Part shown: one piece after another, positions 37,605-47,237 of the stretch
Layout of the letters: the number at the start of each line of letters is the position of its first letter
Position numbering within the stretch: the first letter of the stretch is position 1
Source of the DNA: Catellatospora vulcania
Lineage (GTDB): Bacteria > Actinomycetota > Actinomycetes > Mycobacteriales > Micromonosporaceae
Reading direction: 5' to 3'
NCBI RefSeq assembly: GCF_009720385.1
Contig: NZ_ML769309.1
Span: 1-64,000 of the forward strand
DNA: 64,000 nt
The notes under the pieces: generated by a model
What the model saw: the letters and a program-made list of their open reading frames with translations, nothing else
Told to the model about the DNA's origin: nothing
Databases searched by the model: none
Translations under genes and position numbers: made by a program

Positions 37605-40235
37605 ATGGCACGGGGACAGCTGCGCATCTACCTGGGCGCCGCGCCGGGCGTCGGCAAGACGTACGCCATGCTGGAGGAGGCGCAGCGCCGCCGGGGGCGG
37701 GGCACCGACGTCGTCGTGGGCTTCGTGGAGACGCACGGGCGGCAGCACACCGCCGACCTGGTCGGCGGCCTCGAAGTGGTGCCGCGCCGGCAGGTGGAGT
37801 ATCGCGGGGCCGCCTTCACCGAGCTGGACGTCGACGCCGTGATCGCCCGTGCGCCGCAGGTGGTGCTGGTCGACGAGCTGGCCCACACCAACGTGCCCGG
37901 CGGCCGCAACGTCAAACGCTGGCAGGACATCGCCGAGCTGCTCGACGCCGGGATCACCGTGCTGTCCACGGTGAACATCCAGCACCTGGAGTCGCTCAAC
38001 GACGTGGTCGAGCAGATCACCGGCGTGGCCCAGCGGGAGACCGTGCCCGACCAGGTCGTGCGCCAGGCCGACCAGGTCGAGCTGGTCGACATGACTCCGG
38101 AGGCGCTGCGCCGGCGCATGGCCCACGGCAACGTCTACGGCGCGGAGAAGATCGACGCCGCGCTCGGCAACTACTTCCGCGTCGGCAACCTCACCGCGCT
38201 GCGCGAGCTGGCGTTGCTCTGGCTGGCCGACAAAGTGGACGACCAGCTGGACCGCTACCGCGCCGACCACGACATCGCCAGGACCTGGGAGACCCGCGAG
38301 CGGGTGGTCGTCGCCGTCACCGGCGGCCCCGAGGGCGAGACCCTGATCCGGCGGGCGGCCCGGATCGCGGGCCGCAGCAAGGGCGCCGACCTGCTCGCCC
38401 TGCACGTGGCGCGCTCCGACGGGCTGGCCGGGGCCGACCCGGCGCTGCTGGCCAGGCACCGCCTGCTCGTGGAGAGCCTCGGCGGGACGTACCACCAGGT
38501 CACCGGCAGTGACATCCCGCGCGCACTGCTCGACTTCGCCCGCGGCGTCAACGCGACCCAGCTCGTGCTCGGCGCGAGCCGCCGCGGCCGGATCGCGCAG
38601 CTGTTCTCGCCCGGGGTGGGGGTGACCGCGACCGCGCTGTCCGGTCCGATCGACGTGCACCTGGTGTCGCATGAGCGCAGCGGCCGAGGGAAGCGGCCCG
38701 CCTTCGGCGGCGGGATGTCGGCGCTGTCCCCGCGCCGCCGGATGGCGGGGTTCGCGCTGGCCGTGGCCGGGCTGCCGCTGCTGACGCTGGTGCTCTACGC
38801 GCTGCGCGACGACCTCACCCTGGCCAGCGACATCCTGCTGTATCTCGCGATGGTGATCGCCGTCGCTCTGGTGGGCGGGCTGTGGCCGGCGCTGCTGGCC
38901 GCGGTGGCCGCCTCGGTGCTGCTGAACTTCTTCTTCACCCCGCCCGTGCACACGTTCACCATCTCCGAACAGGAGAACGTGCTGGCCCTGGTCGTGTTCG
39001 CCGTGGTCGGCGCGGCGGTCAGCGCCGTGGTCGACCTGGCGGCGCGGCGTACCAGGGAGGCCGCCCGCGCCTCGGCCGACGCGAGCACGCTGGCCACCGT
39101 CGCGGGCAGCGTGCTGCGCGGCGCCAGCCCGCTGCGGGCGCTGCTGGACAACCTGCGCGAGACCTTCCAGCTCGACGCGGTCACCGTGCTCGAACGCCGC
39201 GGCGACGGGCCGCCCGGCCCCGACTGCCAGGGCGATCCCACCGCGTGGCGGGTCGCCGCGACCGTGGGCGGCGAGCCCTGCTTCACCCCGGCCCAGGGCG
39301 ACACCGCCGTGCCCGTCGACGAGGAGCTCACCCTGGTGCTGCGCGGCCCGGCCCCGGCGGCGGCCGACCGGCGGATCATCGAGGCCTTCGCGGCCCAGGC
39401 GGCGGTGGCGCTGCGCCAGGAACGCCTGGCCGAGGAGGCGGCCCGGGCCAAGCCTCTCGAAGAGGCCGACAAGCTGCGTACGGCGCTGCTCGCCGCGGTC
39501 AGCCACGACCTGCGCACCCCGCTGGCCTCGGCGGTCGCCGCGGTGGCCGGGCTGCGCAGCCAGGACGTGGAGTTCAGCGCGGAGGACAAGCGGGAGCTGC
39601 TGGCGACCGCGGCCGAGTCGCTGGACCGGCTCACCGGCCTGGTCAGCAACCTGCTGGACATGAGCCGGCTGCAGGCGGGCGTGCTGGGGATGACGGCCGT
39701 CGACGTCTGGCTGGACGAGGCCGTCCCGTCGGCACTGGACGAACTGGGTGTGCCCGGGCGGGACGTCCGGGTCCGGATACCCGACGATTTGCCGGCGGTA
39801 CGGGCCGATCCGGGGCTGCTGCAGCGGGTGGTGGTGAACGTCGTCGGCAACGCGCTGCGGTTCAGCCCGCCGGACCGCCCGCCGCTGGTCACCGCCAGCG
39901 AGCACGGTGACCTGGTCGAGCTGCGGGTGATCGACCACGGCCCCGGCATCCCCGAGGGCCAGCGCGACCAGGTGTTCCTGCCGTTCCAGCGGCTCGGCGA
40001 CCGGGACAACGCGACGGGCGTGGGGCTGGGGCTGGCCCTGTCCCGGGGCCTGGCCGAGGCGATGGGCGGGACGCTGCTGCCGGAGACGACCCCCGGCGGC
40101 GGCCTGACCATGGTGCTCAACCTGCCCGCGGTGCCCCCGCCGCCGGGCCTGACCGCGCCGGAGGCCGCAGCCGCGGAGCGCGCGTTCACCGAAGGGCTGC
40201 ACCGCCCCGTACCGGACGGCGACGACCAGCGCTGA
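37605..40235 (+). CDS. KdpD-like sensor histidine kinase (copy 2)
   Basis: The 876-residue protein is a second full-length KdpD, co-linear with copy 1: Walker A GAAPGVGKTYAMLEEAQRRR, LVDELAHTNVPGGRN, Usp-like domain (VVVAVTGGPEGETLIRRAAR), four helices (about 380-480), HisKA LLAAVSHDLRTPLASAVAAVAGL and HATPase_c NVVGNALRFSPPDRPPL / GVGLGLALSRG. All phosphotransfer motifs are intact. The start is set at 37605 by alignment of MARGQLRIYLG with MSRGELRIHLG of copy 1; GATGAT lies seven bases upstream, so it may be leaderless. No kdpE follows, so it may cross-talk to the single KdpE. Confidence 0.92.
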   Translation: MARGQLRIYLGAAPGVGKTYAMLEEAQRRRGRGTDVVVGFVETHGRQHTADLVGGLEVVPRRQVEYRGAAFTELDVDAVIARAPQVVLVDELAHTNVPGGRNVKRWQDIAELLDAGITVLSTVNIQHLESLNDVVEQITGVAQRETVPDQVVRQADQVELVDMTPEALRRRMAHGNVYGAEKIDAALGNYFRVGNLTALRELALLWLADKVDDQLDRYRADHDIARTWETRERVVVAVTGGPEGETLIRRAARIAGRSKGADLLALHVARSDGLAGADPALLARHRLLVESLGGTYHQVTGSDIPRALLDFARGVNATQLVLGASRRGRIAQLFSPGVGVTATALSGPIDVHLVSHERSGRGKRPAFGGGMSALSPRRRMAGFALAVAGLPLLTLVLYALRDDLTLASDILLYLAMVIAVALVGGLWPALLAAVAASVLLNFFFTPPVHTFTISEQENVLALVVFAVVGAAVSAVVDLAARRTREAARASADASTLATVAGSVLRGASPLRALLDNLRETFQLDAVTVLERRGDGPPGPDCQGDPTAWRVAATVGGEPCFTPAQGDTAVPVDEELTLVLRGPAPAAADRRIIEAFAAQAAVALRQERLAEEAARAKPLEEADKLRTALLAAVSHDLRTPLASAVAAVAGLRSQDVEFSAEDKRELLATAAESLDRLTGLVSNLLDMSRLQAGVLGMTAVDVWLDEAVPSALDELGVPGRDVRVRIPDDLPAVRADPGLLQRVVVNVVGNALRFSPPDRPPLVTASEHGDLVELRVIDHGPGIPEGQRDQVFLPFQRLGDRDNATGVGLGLALSRGLAEAMGGTLLPETTPGGGLTMVLNLPAVPPPPGLTAPEAAAAERAFTEGLHRPVPDGDDQR

Positions 40236-40289
40236 GCAGGGCCGCCCGCCGCTGCGATGGAAACTACAAAATCCTGACGCTCCAGAATC

Positions 40290-40318
40290 TTCACGAAGTT
40301 GTGAAAAGAGCGTACGTT
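40290..40318 (+). promoter_or_regulatory. Promoter and dyad operator of the ABC-MarR operon
   Basis: TTCACG (40290-40295) and TACGTT (40313-40318) have a 17-bp spacer; the ATG of the ATPase follows seven bases after the -10, so transcription is probably leaderless. The dyad TTCAC-n6-GTGAA (40290-40294 and 40301-40305) overlaps the -35 and is a good candidate site for the MarR-like regulator encoded at the end of the operon. Confidence 0.65.
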
Positions 40319-40325
40319 CCGAACT

Positions 40326-41234
40326 ATGACTCACGCGATCTCCGCGACCGGTCTGACCAAGGCGTTCGGGCGCAGCCGCGCCCTTGACGGCTTGGACCTG
40401 ACCGTCGCCACCGGCGAGGTGCACGGCCTGCTCGGGCCGAACGGCGCCGGGAAATCGACCACCATCCGGGTCCTGCTCGGTTTGCTGCGCGCCGACGCGG
40501 GCCAGGTCCAGGTGCTCGGCGGCGACCCCTGGCGCGACGCCGTCGCCCTGCACCGCCGCCTGGCCTACGTGCCGGGCGACGTCAACCTGTGGCCCAACCT
40601 CACCGGCGGCGAGGCCGTCGACCTGTTCGGCGACCTGCGCGGCGGCCTCGACCCCGCCCGCCGCAAGGAGCTGGAGGAGCGCTTCCAGCTCGACCCCACC
40701 AAACGCTGCCGCACCTACTCCAAGGGCAACCGGCAGAAGGTCGCGCTGGTCGCCGCGTTCTCCTCCGACGTCGAGCTGTTCATCCTCGACGAGCCGACCT
40801 CGGGCCTGGACCCGCTGATGGAGGCGGCGTTCCAGCAGACCGTGCGCGAGGTCACCGCCAAGGGCGCCACCGTGCTGCTGTCCAGCCACATCTTCTCCGA
40901 GGTCGAGGCGCTGTGCTCGCGGGTGAGCATCATCCGCGAGGGCGTCACCGTCGAGTCCGGCACCCTGTCCGAGCTGCGCCACCTGACCCGGACCACGATC
41001 ACCGTGGAGGCCGGCGAGCCGCTGACCGGTCTGGACGGGCTGCCCGGCGTGCACGACCTGGAGGCCGACACCACCCGGGCCCGCTTCGACGTCGACGCGA
41101 CCGCGCTGCCGGCCGTGCTGGCCCACCTCGCCACGTTCGACGTGCGGGCGCTGACCAGCCAGCCGCCGACGCTGGAGGAGCTGTTCATGCGCCACTACGG
41201 CAAGGAACCGGCCCCGGCCGAGGTGTCGCGGTGA
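40326..41234 (+). CDS. ABC transporter ATP-binding protein (drug-export type)
   Basis: A 302-residue ATPase with Walker [12 protein letters not shown]-loop region [13 protein letters not shown], Walker [14 protein letters not shown] and switch VLLSSHIF. The signature position reads [11 protein letters not shown] rather than LSGGQ, a variation common in DrrA/polyketide-exporter ATPases. A C-terminal domain ([20 protein letters not shown]) follows. It ends overlapping the permease start (GTGA), so together they form an ABC-2 exporter of unknown, probably hydrophobic, cargo. No ribosome-binding site is seen, matching the leaderless promoter. Confidence 0.9.
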   Translation: MTHAISATGLTKAFGRSRALDGLDLTVATGEVHGLLGPNGAGKSTTIRVLLGLLRADAGQVQVLGGDPWRDAVALHRRLAYVPGDVNLWPNLTGGEAVDLFGDLRGGLDPARRKELEERFQLDPTKRCRTYSKGNRQKVALVAAFSSDVELFILDEPTSGLDPLMEAAFQQTVREVTAKGATVLLSSHIFSEVEALCSRVSIIREGVTVESGTLSELRHLTRTTITVEAGEPLTGLDGLPGVHDLEADTTRARFDVDATALPAVLAHLATFDVRALTSQPPTLEELFMRHYGKEPAPAEVSR

Positions 41235-42856
41235 GCGCGTACGCGGGCACCGGCCGGCTGGTCCGCCTCGCCGCCCGGCGGGACCGGATCCAGCTGCCCA
41301 TCTGGATCCTCGCCTCCGCCGCGATGATGTCGGCCGGCACCAGCGCCGTGGCCAGTGAGTTCCCGACGGAGGAGTCGCGTATCACCGCGCTGCAGGGCGC
41401 GGGGTCCAGCCCGGCCGTGCTGGTGATGCGCGGCGTGCCGGTCGGCTCCGACCTGGGCGCGCTGGTCAACTTCCGCAACCTCGCCTCGATCCTGGTGGTC
41501 GTCGCGCTGATGAGCACCTTCGCGGTGGTCCGGCATACCCGGCAGAACGAGGAGAACGGCCGTGCCGAGCTGATCGGGGCCGGGGCGGTGGGCCGGCATG
41601 CCCCGCTCACCGCCGCGCTGGTCCTGGTCTTCGCCGCCAACGTGCTGTTCGGCGCGGCGATGACCGGCACCATCCTCGCGGGCGGCCTGGCGGCCGAGGG
41701 CGCGCTCGCGTTCGGTGCCGCGTGCACCGTCACGGGGCTGGCCTTCGCCGGGATCGCGGGCATCGCCGCGCAGCTCTTCCAGGGCGCGCGCGCCGCCAAC
41801 GGCTTCGCGGCCTCCGCGGTCGGCGTCTTCTACCTGATCCGCGGCATCGGCGACGCGCTCGGCGAGCGCTCGGCCGACGGACTCACGGTCACCCCGTCCT
41901 GGCTGTCCTGGCTGTCGCCACTGGGCTGGGGCGCGCTGGTCCGCCCGTACGGGCAGGAGCGCTGGTGGGCGCTGGCCCTGCCGCTGGCTCTGTTCGCGGT
42001 GTGCGTGGCCGTCGCGTTCGCCCTGGTCGACCGCCGGGACCTGGGCGCAGGCCTGATCCCGGACCGGCCCGGACCGGCCCACGCCTCGCGTGGCCTGCGC
42101 AGCCCGCTGGGCCTGGCCTGGCGGCTCAACAAGGGCTCCACCATCGGCTGGGTCGTCGGCGGAGCGGTGTTCGGCCTGGGCATCGGCTCGCTGGGCAAGA
42201 CCGTGAAGGACGCCCTGGGCACGAACGCGGGTGTGGTCGAGATGATGGAAGGGCTCGCCGGGGGCGGCGGTCCCGACCTGGTCAGCATCTTCTTCGCCGC
42301 GATGATGAACACCTACGGGGCGCTCGCGGCGGGCTTCGTCATCCAGGCGCTGCTGCGGCTGCGCTCGGAGGAGGTCGGCGGCACCGCGGAGGCGGTGCTG
42401 TCCACAGCGGTCGGCCGGGTCCGCTGGGTGGGCGCGCACGTGGCCTGCGCGGTCGTCGGGGCGGCAGTGATGCTCGCGCTGGCCGGGGCGTTCACCGGGC
42501 TCGCCGACGCCGCGTCCGGCGGTGACGTGGGCGTGCTGACGCTGGCCGGGGCCGGGCTCGCCCAGCTGCCGGCGGCGCTGGTCGTGGCCGGTGTGGTGGT
42601 GCTGGCGTTCGGTGGCCTGCCGCGGCTCGTGGTCGGCGCGGCCTGGGGGATGCTCGTGCTGAGCATCGCCTGTGGCCTGCTCGGCGACCTGTTCGGGCTG
42701 CCCCAGATCGTCCGCGACCTGTCTCCGTTCACGCACGTGCCGGCGATCCCGGCGGTGGACCTGTCGGCGACGCCGCTGCTCGCGCTGACGGCGGTCGCGG
42801 TCGCGCTCACGGCGGCCGGCATGGCGCTGTTCCGGCGGCGGGACCTGGCCACCTGA
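41231..42856 (+). CDS. ABC-2 exporter permease (duplicated six-helix type)
   Basis: The 541-residue protein has about twelve helices in two similar halves (for example [20 protein letters not shown] and [20 protein letters not shown] open each half). That is the form of polyketide-antibiotic exporter permeases, in which one polypeptide serves as both permease halves. GTG start overlaps the ATPase stop by four bases. It ends 34 bases before the MarR-like regulator gene, so the three genes form one operon. Confidence 0.87.
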   Translation: MSAYAGTGRLVRLAARRDRIQLPIWILASAAMMSAGTSAVASEFPTEESRITALQGAGSSPAVLVMRGVPVGSDLGALVNFRNLASILVVVALMSTFAVVRHTRQNEENGRAELIGAGAVGRHAPLTAALVLVFAANVLFGAAMTGTILAGGLAAEGALAFGAACTVTGLAFAGIAGIAAQLFQGARAANGFAASAVGVFYLIRGIGDALGERSADGLTVTPSWLSWLSPLGWGALVRPYGQERWWALALPLALFAVCVAVAFALVDRRDLGAGLIPDRPGPAHASRGLRSPLGLAWRLNKGSTIGWVVGGAVFGLGIGSLGKTVKDALGTNAGVVEMMEGLAGGGGPDLVSIFFAAMMNTYGALAAGFVIQALLRLRSEEVGGTAEAVLSTAVGRVRWVGAHVACAVVGAAVMLALAGAFTGLADAASGGDVGVLTLAGAGLAQLPAALVVAGVVVLAFGGLPRLVVGAAWGMLVLSIACGLLGDLFGLPQIVRDLSPFTHVPAIPAVDLSATPLLALTAVAVALTAAGMALFRRRDLAT

Positions 42857-42890
42857 GCCTCGGGCGGCGGCGGTGATGGAGGATGTGCGG

Positions 42891-43367
42891 ATGGCAGAAC
42901 GTGACGAGGAAGCCGTACGGCGGTTCGTCGAGCACCTGGCGATGACGCTGAACGACCTCGGTTTCCCCCGGATGCCTGCGCGGGTGCTCGGCGCGCTGAC
43001 GGTCGCCGAGGACGGCGTGCTGACCGCCGCCCAGCTCGGCGAATGGCTCGGGGTCAGTCCTGCCGCCGCCTCCGAGGCCGTGCGCTACCTGGTCCAGATC
43101 GGACTGGTGCTGCGGGAGCCGGTGCCCGGTTCCCGCAGCACCCGCTACCGCTCGGTCGGTAACTCCTGGTACATGGCCAGCGTGGCCAAGGGTGGCGTCT
43201 ACAAGCAGGTTGCCGACGTGATGAGCGAGGGTGTCTCCGCGGTCGGCGCGGACACCGCCGCCGGTGCCCGCATCACCGAGATGACCGAGTTCTTCCTGTT
43301 CCTGCAGGAGGAGATCGCCGCCCTCGTCGAGAAGTGGCAGGCGACCCGCACCACCCGCACCTCCTGA
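42891..43367 (+). CDS. MarR/GbsR-like transcriptional regulator
   Basis: A 158-residue winged-helix protein: GFPRMPARVLGALTVAEDGVLT, then the recognition region AAQLGEWLGVSPAAASEAVRYL and wing LVLREPVPGSRSTRYRSV, followed by a helical dimerisation tail. GbsR-like proteins begin this way. The start at 42891 is preferred over 42873/42876 because GGAGG lies seven bases upstream. As the last gene of the exporter operon it probably represses the promoter at 40290-40318 until a ligand binds. Confidence 0.85.
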   Translation: MAERDEEAVRRFVEHLAMTLNDLGFPRMPARVLGALTVAEDGVLTAAQLGEWLGVSPAAASEAVRYLVQIGLVLREPVPGSRSTRYRSVGNSWYMASVAKGGVYKQVADVMSEGVSAVGADTAAGARITEMTEFFLFLQEEIAALVEKWQATRTTRTS

Positions 43368-43370
43368 GCC

Positions 43371-43400
43371 CACCCGGGCGCCCGGCAGCTCGCCCGGGTG
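43371..43400 (+). terminator. Hairpin terminator after the MarR gene
   Basis: CACCCGGGCG (43371-43380) pairs exactly with CGCCCGGGTG (43391-43400) across ten bases; a weaker hairpin CCGGTTCGG/CCGAGCCGG follows directly (43401-43418). The rest of the gap to 43501 holds no gene. Confidence 0.75.
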
Positions 43401-43500
43401 CCGGTTCGGCCGAGCCGGCCGAAGATCGCCGTCTGTCGGAAGCTGCGGGTGAACCCGGATGCCGACCCGAAACAGCGGTCATTACACGGCCGTCCCCGCC

Positions 43501-44103
43501 TCAGGCCGGACGGCGCAGCACCGTCACCGCGAAATCGGCGTCCGGCCGCCACGGGCGCAGGTCCCAGGTGGCGAAACGGTGCTCCACCACGAGTCCGGCC
43601 CCGGCGGCGTGGGCGTCGAAGTCGGCCAGGTCGTACCCGCGTCCGGTGCCGAAGCCGACCACCACCGGACCGTCGGGGCGCACATGTGCGCCGACCCGGC
43701 GCAGCACCTCGGCCTCGGTGTCCGGCGCGAGGTAGAGCATCACGTTGCCGGCCAGGATCGCGGCGTCGAACAACCGCGAGTGGCCGCCCGAGCGCAGGTC
43801 GAGCTCGGTGAGGTCGCCGACGGCCCACTCGACGTCCGGGAAGTCATGGCGGGCCGCCTCGATCAGGGTCTCGTCGGCGTCGACGCCGAGCACGGCGTGC
43901 CCACGTGCCGCGAGGGCCGCGCCCACCCGGCCGCTGCCGCAACCCGCGTCGAGCACGGTCGACCCGGGCGCGATGACCGCGTCGAGCATCCGCGCCTCCC
44001 CGGCCAGGTCACGCCCCTCGGCCGCCATCTGCCGGAAGCGGTCGACGAGCCGCTGGGAGTGGCCCTGCGTGGTGTCGGTCACCCATCGGGTCTGCTGTGC
44101 CAT
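43501..44103 (-). CDS. SAM-dependent methyltransferase
   Basis: A 200-residue class I methyltransferase: VLDAGCGSGRVGAALAARGH (SAM loop), VLGVDADETLIEAARH (acidic residue binding ribose), WAVGDLTELDL and AILAGNVMLYLAP. The N-terminus (TDTTQGHSQRLVDRFRQMAAEG) is shared with a group of actinobacterial methyltransferases of unknown substrate. GAGGTGACC lies directly before the ATG. It follows the acyltransferase gene on the same strand after 52 bases and may be co-transcribed. Confidence 0.85.
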   Translation of the reverse strand: MAQQTRWVTDTTQGHSQRLVDRFRQMAAEGRDLAGEARMLDAVIAPGSTVLDAGCGSGRVGAALAARGHAVLGVDADETLIEAARHDFPDVEWAVGDLTELDLRSGGHSRLFDAAILAGNVMLYLAPDTEAEVLRRVGAHVRPDGPVVVGFGTGRGYDLADFDAHAAGAGLVVEHRFATWDLRPWRPDADFAVTVLRRPA

Positions 44104-44155
44104 GGTCACCTCTCTCGGTTCCGTCCCGTCCACCCTGCCAGGTGGCGGCCGCCGG

Positions 44156-46447
44156 TCAGCCGAAGGCCCGGTCGGCCAGCGGAGAGGACCGCAGCGTGTC
44201 CGTCAGGGCGGTGGCGAGCCGTGGCGCGAGCGAACGGGCGTACGTCGCGGTCAGGTGGTTGTCGTCGCGGTAGATGAGCACGTTGCCGAGCACCGCCGGG
44301 CACCGGTCGCCGGGGCAGATCGACTCGGTCAGGTCGATCACGGCGAGCCCGGCCGCGCTCGCCGCGCGCTGCTGCATCACGCTGGAGGCCTCGGCCTCCT
44401 GGCGCGGAAAGGCGCACCGGGTCAGCTGCTCGCGGTTCTTCGCCACGCACTCGGGGATGTCCAGGTCGGGACGGGGCACGTCGCGCAGTACGACCACGAG
44501 GGGGCCGGCCGCGGACAGGCCGCTCCAGCTGGTGCGCATGGCCTGCTCGGCGGCCTGGATACCCTCAGGGCTGAGGTGGGACAGCTGCTTGCCCTTGCTG
44601 GTGACGACGTAGCGCGCGCTGTTGGACACGATCACCAGGTCGGGCCGCTCCGGACCGGCCAGCCGGGACTTGACCTCGGCGTTCCACTCGGTGCAGTCCT
44701 TGAACGGCTTGCCCTTGTAGAGCACCTCGGCATCGAGCAGCGGGCAGGCGGACTTCAGGTAGGTGACCAGCTTCCAGCCCTGCTCGCGGGCGACGGTCTC
44801 GACGGCCGGGAACCAGTGCGCGGCGTGCGAGTCGCCCACGAGCGCGACCGTGAACACCCCGTCCGGGGCGCCGAAGACGCAGGTGCGGACAGGTTCGCCC
44901 AGCGAGGAGATGCACGTGGAGCCGTTGCCGTACGCGCCGCCGAGGTCGTCGCGGGCCGCCGCGGGGTCGGGGCTGATGTGGTCCACCTGGTCGACGAGCA
45001 CCGGGGGCGCCTGCGACGCCGACGGCGCGGGCAGGGCGGCCGCACCCGCGCTCACCACGTCGGGGTCCACCCGGGTCGCGGCCGGCAGGACCACGAACTG
45101 GAAGGTCAGCGCCGCGGCCAGCGGGATGACCGTGCAGGCCAGGCCGAGCTGGAGGGCGCGCGCCGGCCGGACGGAGAACCTGGCGCCGAACCGGACCGGG
45201 TTCTCCACGAACCGGTGGGTGAGCACGGCCGGGACGGCGCTGAAGGCCACCACGCCCAGCCCCTGCAGCGGGCTCAGCGGCCCGAACTGCGAGTCGGCCA
45301 CCATCAGCAGCGGCCAGTGCCACAGGTAGAGCGAGTACGACACCGCTCCGATCGCGCGCACCGGGCGCAGGCCGAGCACGAGTTCGGGTCCGCGCCGCCC
45401 GGCCGTCATGCCACCGGCGATGATCGCCGCCGTGCCCAGCGTCGGCAGCAGCGCGGCGTACCCGGGAAACGGGGTCGCCTTGTCGGTGACCAGCGCTGCG
45501 ACGACCACCGCGACCAGGCCGACCCAGCCCAGCACCGCGCCTGCGCTGCGCGGCATCCTGGCGAGCCGTCCGCCGAGGATGGCCACGCCCGCGCCGAGCG
45601 CGAGTTCCCACAGCCGGGTCGTGGTGACGAAGTAGGCGCGGGCGGGGTCGGTCTCGGTGAGCTGGATCGACCACACCAGCGACGGGATGCCGATCAGGGC
45701 GAGCCCGGCCAGGAACAGCGGGCGCGTCCGGCGCGGGCCGCCGCGCCGGGCGGCCAGCCAGCTGACCGCGATCAGCAGCAGCGGCCAGACCAGGTAGAAC
45801 TGCTCCTCGACGGCCAGCGACCAGAAGTGCTGCAGGATGCTGGGGGCGTCCGTGGCGGCGAGGTAGTCCACGGCCTGATCGGCCAGGCGCCAGTTCATCA
45901 CGTACAGCCCGCTGGCGATCACGTCCCAGCCGATGCCGCGCCACCGCGTGGTCGGCAGGAGCGTGTAGGTCAACACCAGGGACGCGGCCAGCACCACGGC
46001 CGCCGCCGGCAGCAGGCGCTTGGCACGCCGTGCGTAGAAGCCGGTCAGCGAGATGCGGCCGGTCCGCTCGATCTCGGACACCAGCAGGCCGGTGATGAGG
46101 AATCCGGAGATCACGAAGAAGACGTCCACGCCGACGAACCCGCCGGACACCGCGCTCACCCCGGCGTGGCCCACCATCACCAGCACCACGGCCAGAGCCC
46201 GGATGCCCTCGATGTCCCGGCGGAACCCCGCGTGGGCCGGTTTCGGCTGCGCCGGGGTTGCTGCCGGGGCAGGATCAGCCGGTGCTGGCGGTACGAGCGG
46301 CTCCGCCGGTGCCGCTGGGACCTGCTGCTCCGTACGCGGAGCGGGCACGGCCGGTGTCTGCGGCTCCGGCCGCGCGGTCCGTTTGGCCTCTAAGCTGTGC
46401 AGCTCCACCGGTACGTCTGGTGCTGGCTGGGCACTCCGCTCCGCCAT
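44156..46447 (-). CDS. Membrane acyltransferase with C-terminal SGNH domain (OatA-like)
   Basis: The 763-residue protein has a Pro/Ala-rich cytoplasmic N-terminus (about 1-70), an acyltransferase-3 membrane domain of ten or so helices (about 72-420; DIEGIRALAVVLVMVGHAG with the conserved His, FFVISGFLIT, HFWSLAVEEQFYLVWPLL) and an extracytoplasmic SGNH hydrolase-like domain (about 500-760; VALVGDSHAAHW block I, and the Asp-x-x-His in YRDDNHLTATYA). Such proteins O-acetylate cell-wall glycans. The start is the ATG with GGGAG eight bases upstream; a longer open frame has no such site. Confidence 0.9.
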   Translation of the reverse strand: MAERSAQPAPDVPVELHSLEAKRTARPEPQTPAVPAPRTEQQVPAAPAEPLVPPAPADPAPAATPAQPKPAHAGFRRDIEGIRALAVVLVMVGHAGVSAVSGGFVGVDVFFVISGFLITGLLVSEIERTGRISLTGFYARRAKRLLPAAAVVLAASLVLTYTLLPTTRWRGIGWDVIASGLYVMNWRLADQAVDYLAATDAPSILQHFWSLAVEEQFYLVWPLLLIAVSWLAARRGGPRRTRPLFLAGLALIGIPSLVWSIQLTETDPARAYFVTTTRLWELALGAGVAILGGRLARMPRSAGAVLGWVGLVAVVVAALVTDKATPFPGYAALLPTLGTAAIIAGGMTAGRRGPELVLGLRPVRAIGAVSYSLYLWHWPLLMVADSQFGPLSPLQGLGVVAFSAVPAVLTHRFVENPVRFGARFSVRPARALQLGLACTVIPLAAALTFQFVVLPAATRVDPDVVSAGAAALPAPSASQAPPVLVDQVDHISPDPAAARDDLGGAYGNGSTCISSLGEPVRTCVFGAPDGVFTVALVGDSHAAHWFPAVETVAREQGWKLVTYLKSACPLLDAEVLYKGKPFKDCTEWNAEVKSRLAGPERPDLVIVSNSARYVVTSKGKQLSHLSPEGIQAAEQAMRTSWSGLSAAGPLVVVLRDVPRPDLDIPECVAKNREQLTRCAFPRQEAEASSVMQQRAASAAGLAVIDLTESICPGDRCPAVLGNVLIYRDDNHLTATYARSLAPRLATALTDTLRSSPLADRAFG

Positions 46448-46556
46448 CGGTGATTCTCCCGGTGTGAAGCCCCCGCAACACGACCGCACCAGTGGATCAA
46501 GGCTGGTGCGCCGCCGACTCTAGCAGCGGCCGCGCCGGTCGGGGCATCGTGGGCGG

Positions 46557-47237
46557 TCAGTAGCGGGGCTGCTCGCGGTAGGGCTTGACGGAGGCGGGGA
46601 CCGGCGCGGCGTCGGTGTCCACGTAGCGAACGGTGAAGGCGCCGGTGTAGCCGAACACGGGCCCGAACCACGGGTTGACCACCCGCACGTCGATGCGGAA
46701 GACGCCGGCCGCGTCGTCGTAGCGTTCGTGGACGTCGGCGACCGCGGTCGCGGCGGCCGGCAGCCTGGTGTCCACACCGGGTCCGCGGAAGCGCATCTGC
46801 CCGCTGCGCAGGTGCAGACCGCCCTGCTCGTCGACGCGAAGGTGCAGGTCGGCGGCGATGTGCTGGTGCGTGCCGAGGTAGTCGACGATCACCTCGCGGT
46901 GCGGGTCCCAGACCATCGTGGCGTCGAACCGGCGCCGCCGCCGGGGCAGTTCGAAGGTGCGTACGAAGGTGAGCGTCTCGCGGCCGTAGGAGTCGGGGTA
47001 GGCATAGTTCTCGATGGTGAACGGCACGTTGCGGCCCTGCTCGGGGAACAGGATGTTGCGCATGGTGCCCAGCGCGAGAAACGGCCGGGTGTACGCGGGC
47101 CCGCGCCAGATGCGGTCCATGACACCGTGGCCGACGCAGCCGCGCCCGTCGGTGCTGGTGAAGCCGAAGCGCTCCCGCAGGCGCGGGTGCAGGCGGTCGA
47201 AGTCATCGCCGAGCGCGGTGTGGAACAGCGAGTTCAC
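46557..47237 (-). CDS. DUF4166 domain-containing protein
   Basis: A 226-residue soluble protein (MNSLFHTALGDDFDRLHPRL, VGHGVMDRIWRG, YAYPDSYGRETLTFVRTFEL, VVNPWFGPVFGYTGAFTVRY) that matches DUF4166, a lipocalin-like domain often fused to saccharopine-dehydrogenase-like proteins. GTG 47237 is preceded by GGAGG and overlaps the stop of the SRPBCC gene by four bases. Function is unknown; the coupling to an SRPBCC protein suggests handling of a hydrophobic ligand. Confidence 0.82.
   Translation of the reverse strand: MNSLFHTALGDDFDRLHPRLRERFGFTSTDGRGCVGHGVMDRIWRGPAYTRPFLALGTMRNILFPEQGRNVPFTIENYAYPDSYGRETLTFVRTFELPRRRRRFDATMVWDPHREVIVDYLGTHQHIAADLHLRVDEQGGLHLRSGQMRFRGPGVDTRLPAAATAVADVHERYDDAAGVFRIDVRVVNPWFGPVFGYTGAFTVRYVDTDAAPVPASVKPYREQPRY

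Noticed and set aside
36513-40235. Apparent 1240-codon fusion upstream of the second KdpD
   Set aside because: The first 360 codons are an off-frame shadow of the DUF389 gene; alignment with the first KdpD places the start at 37605.
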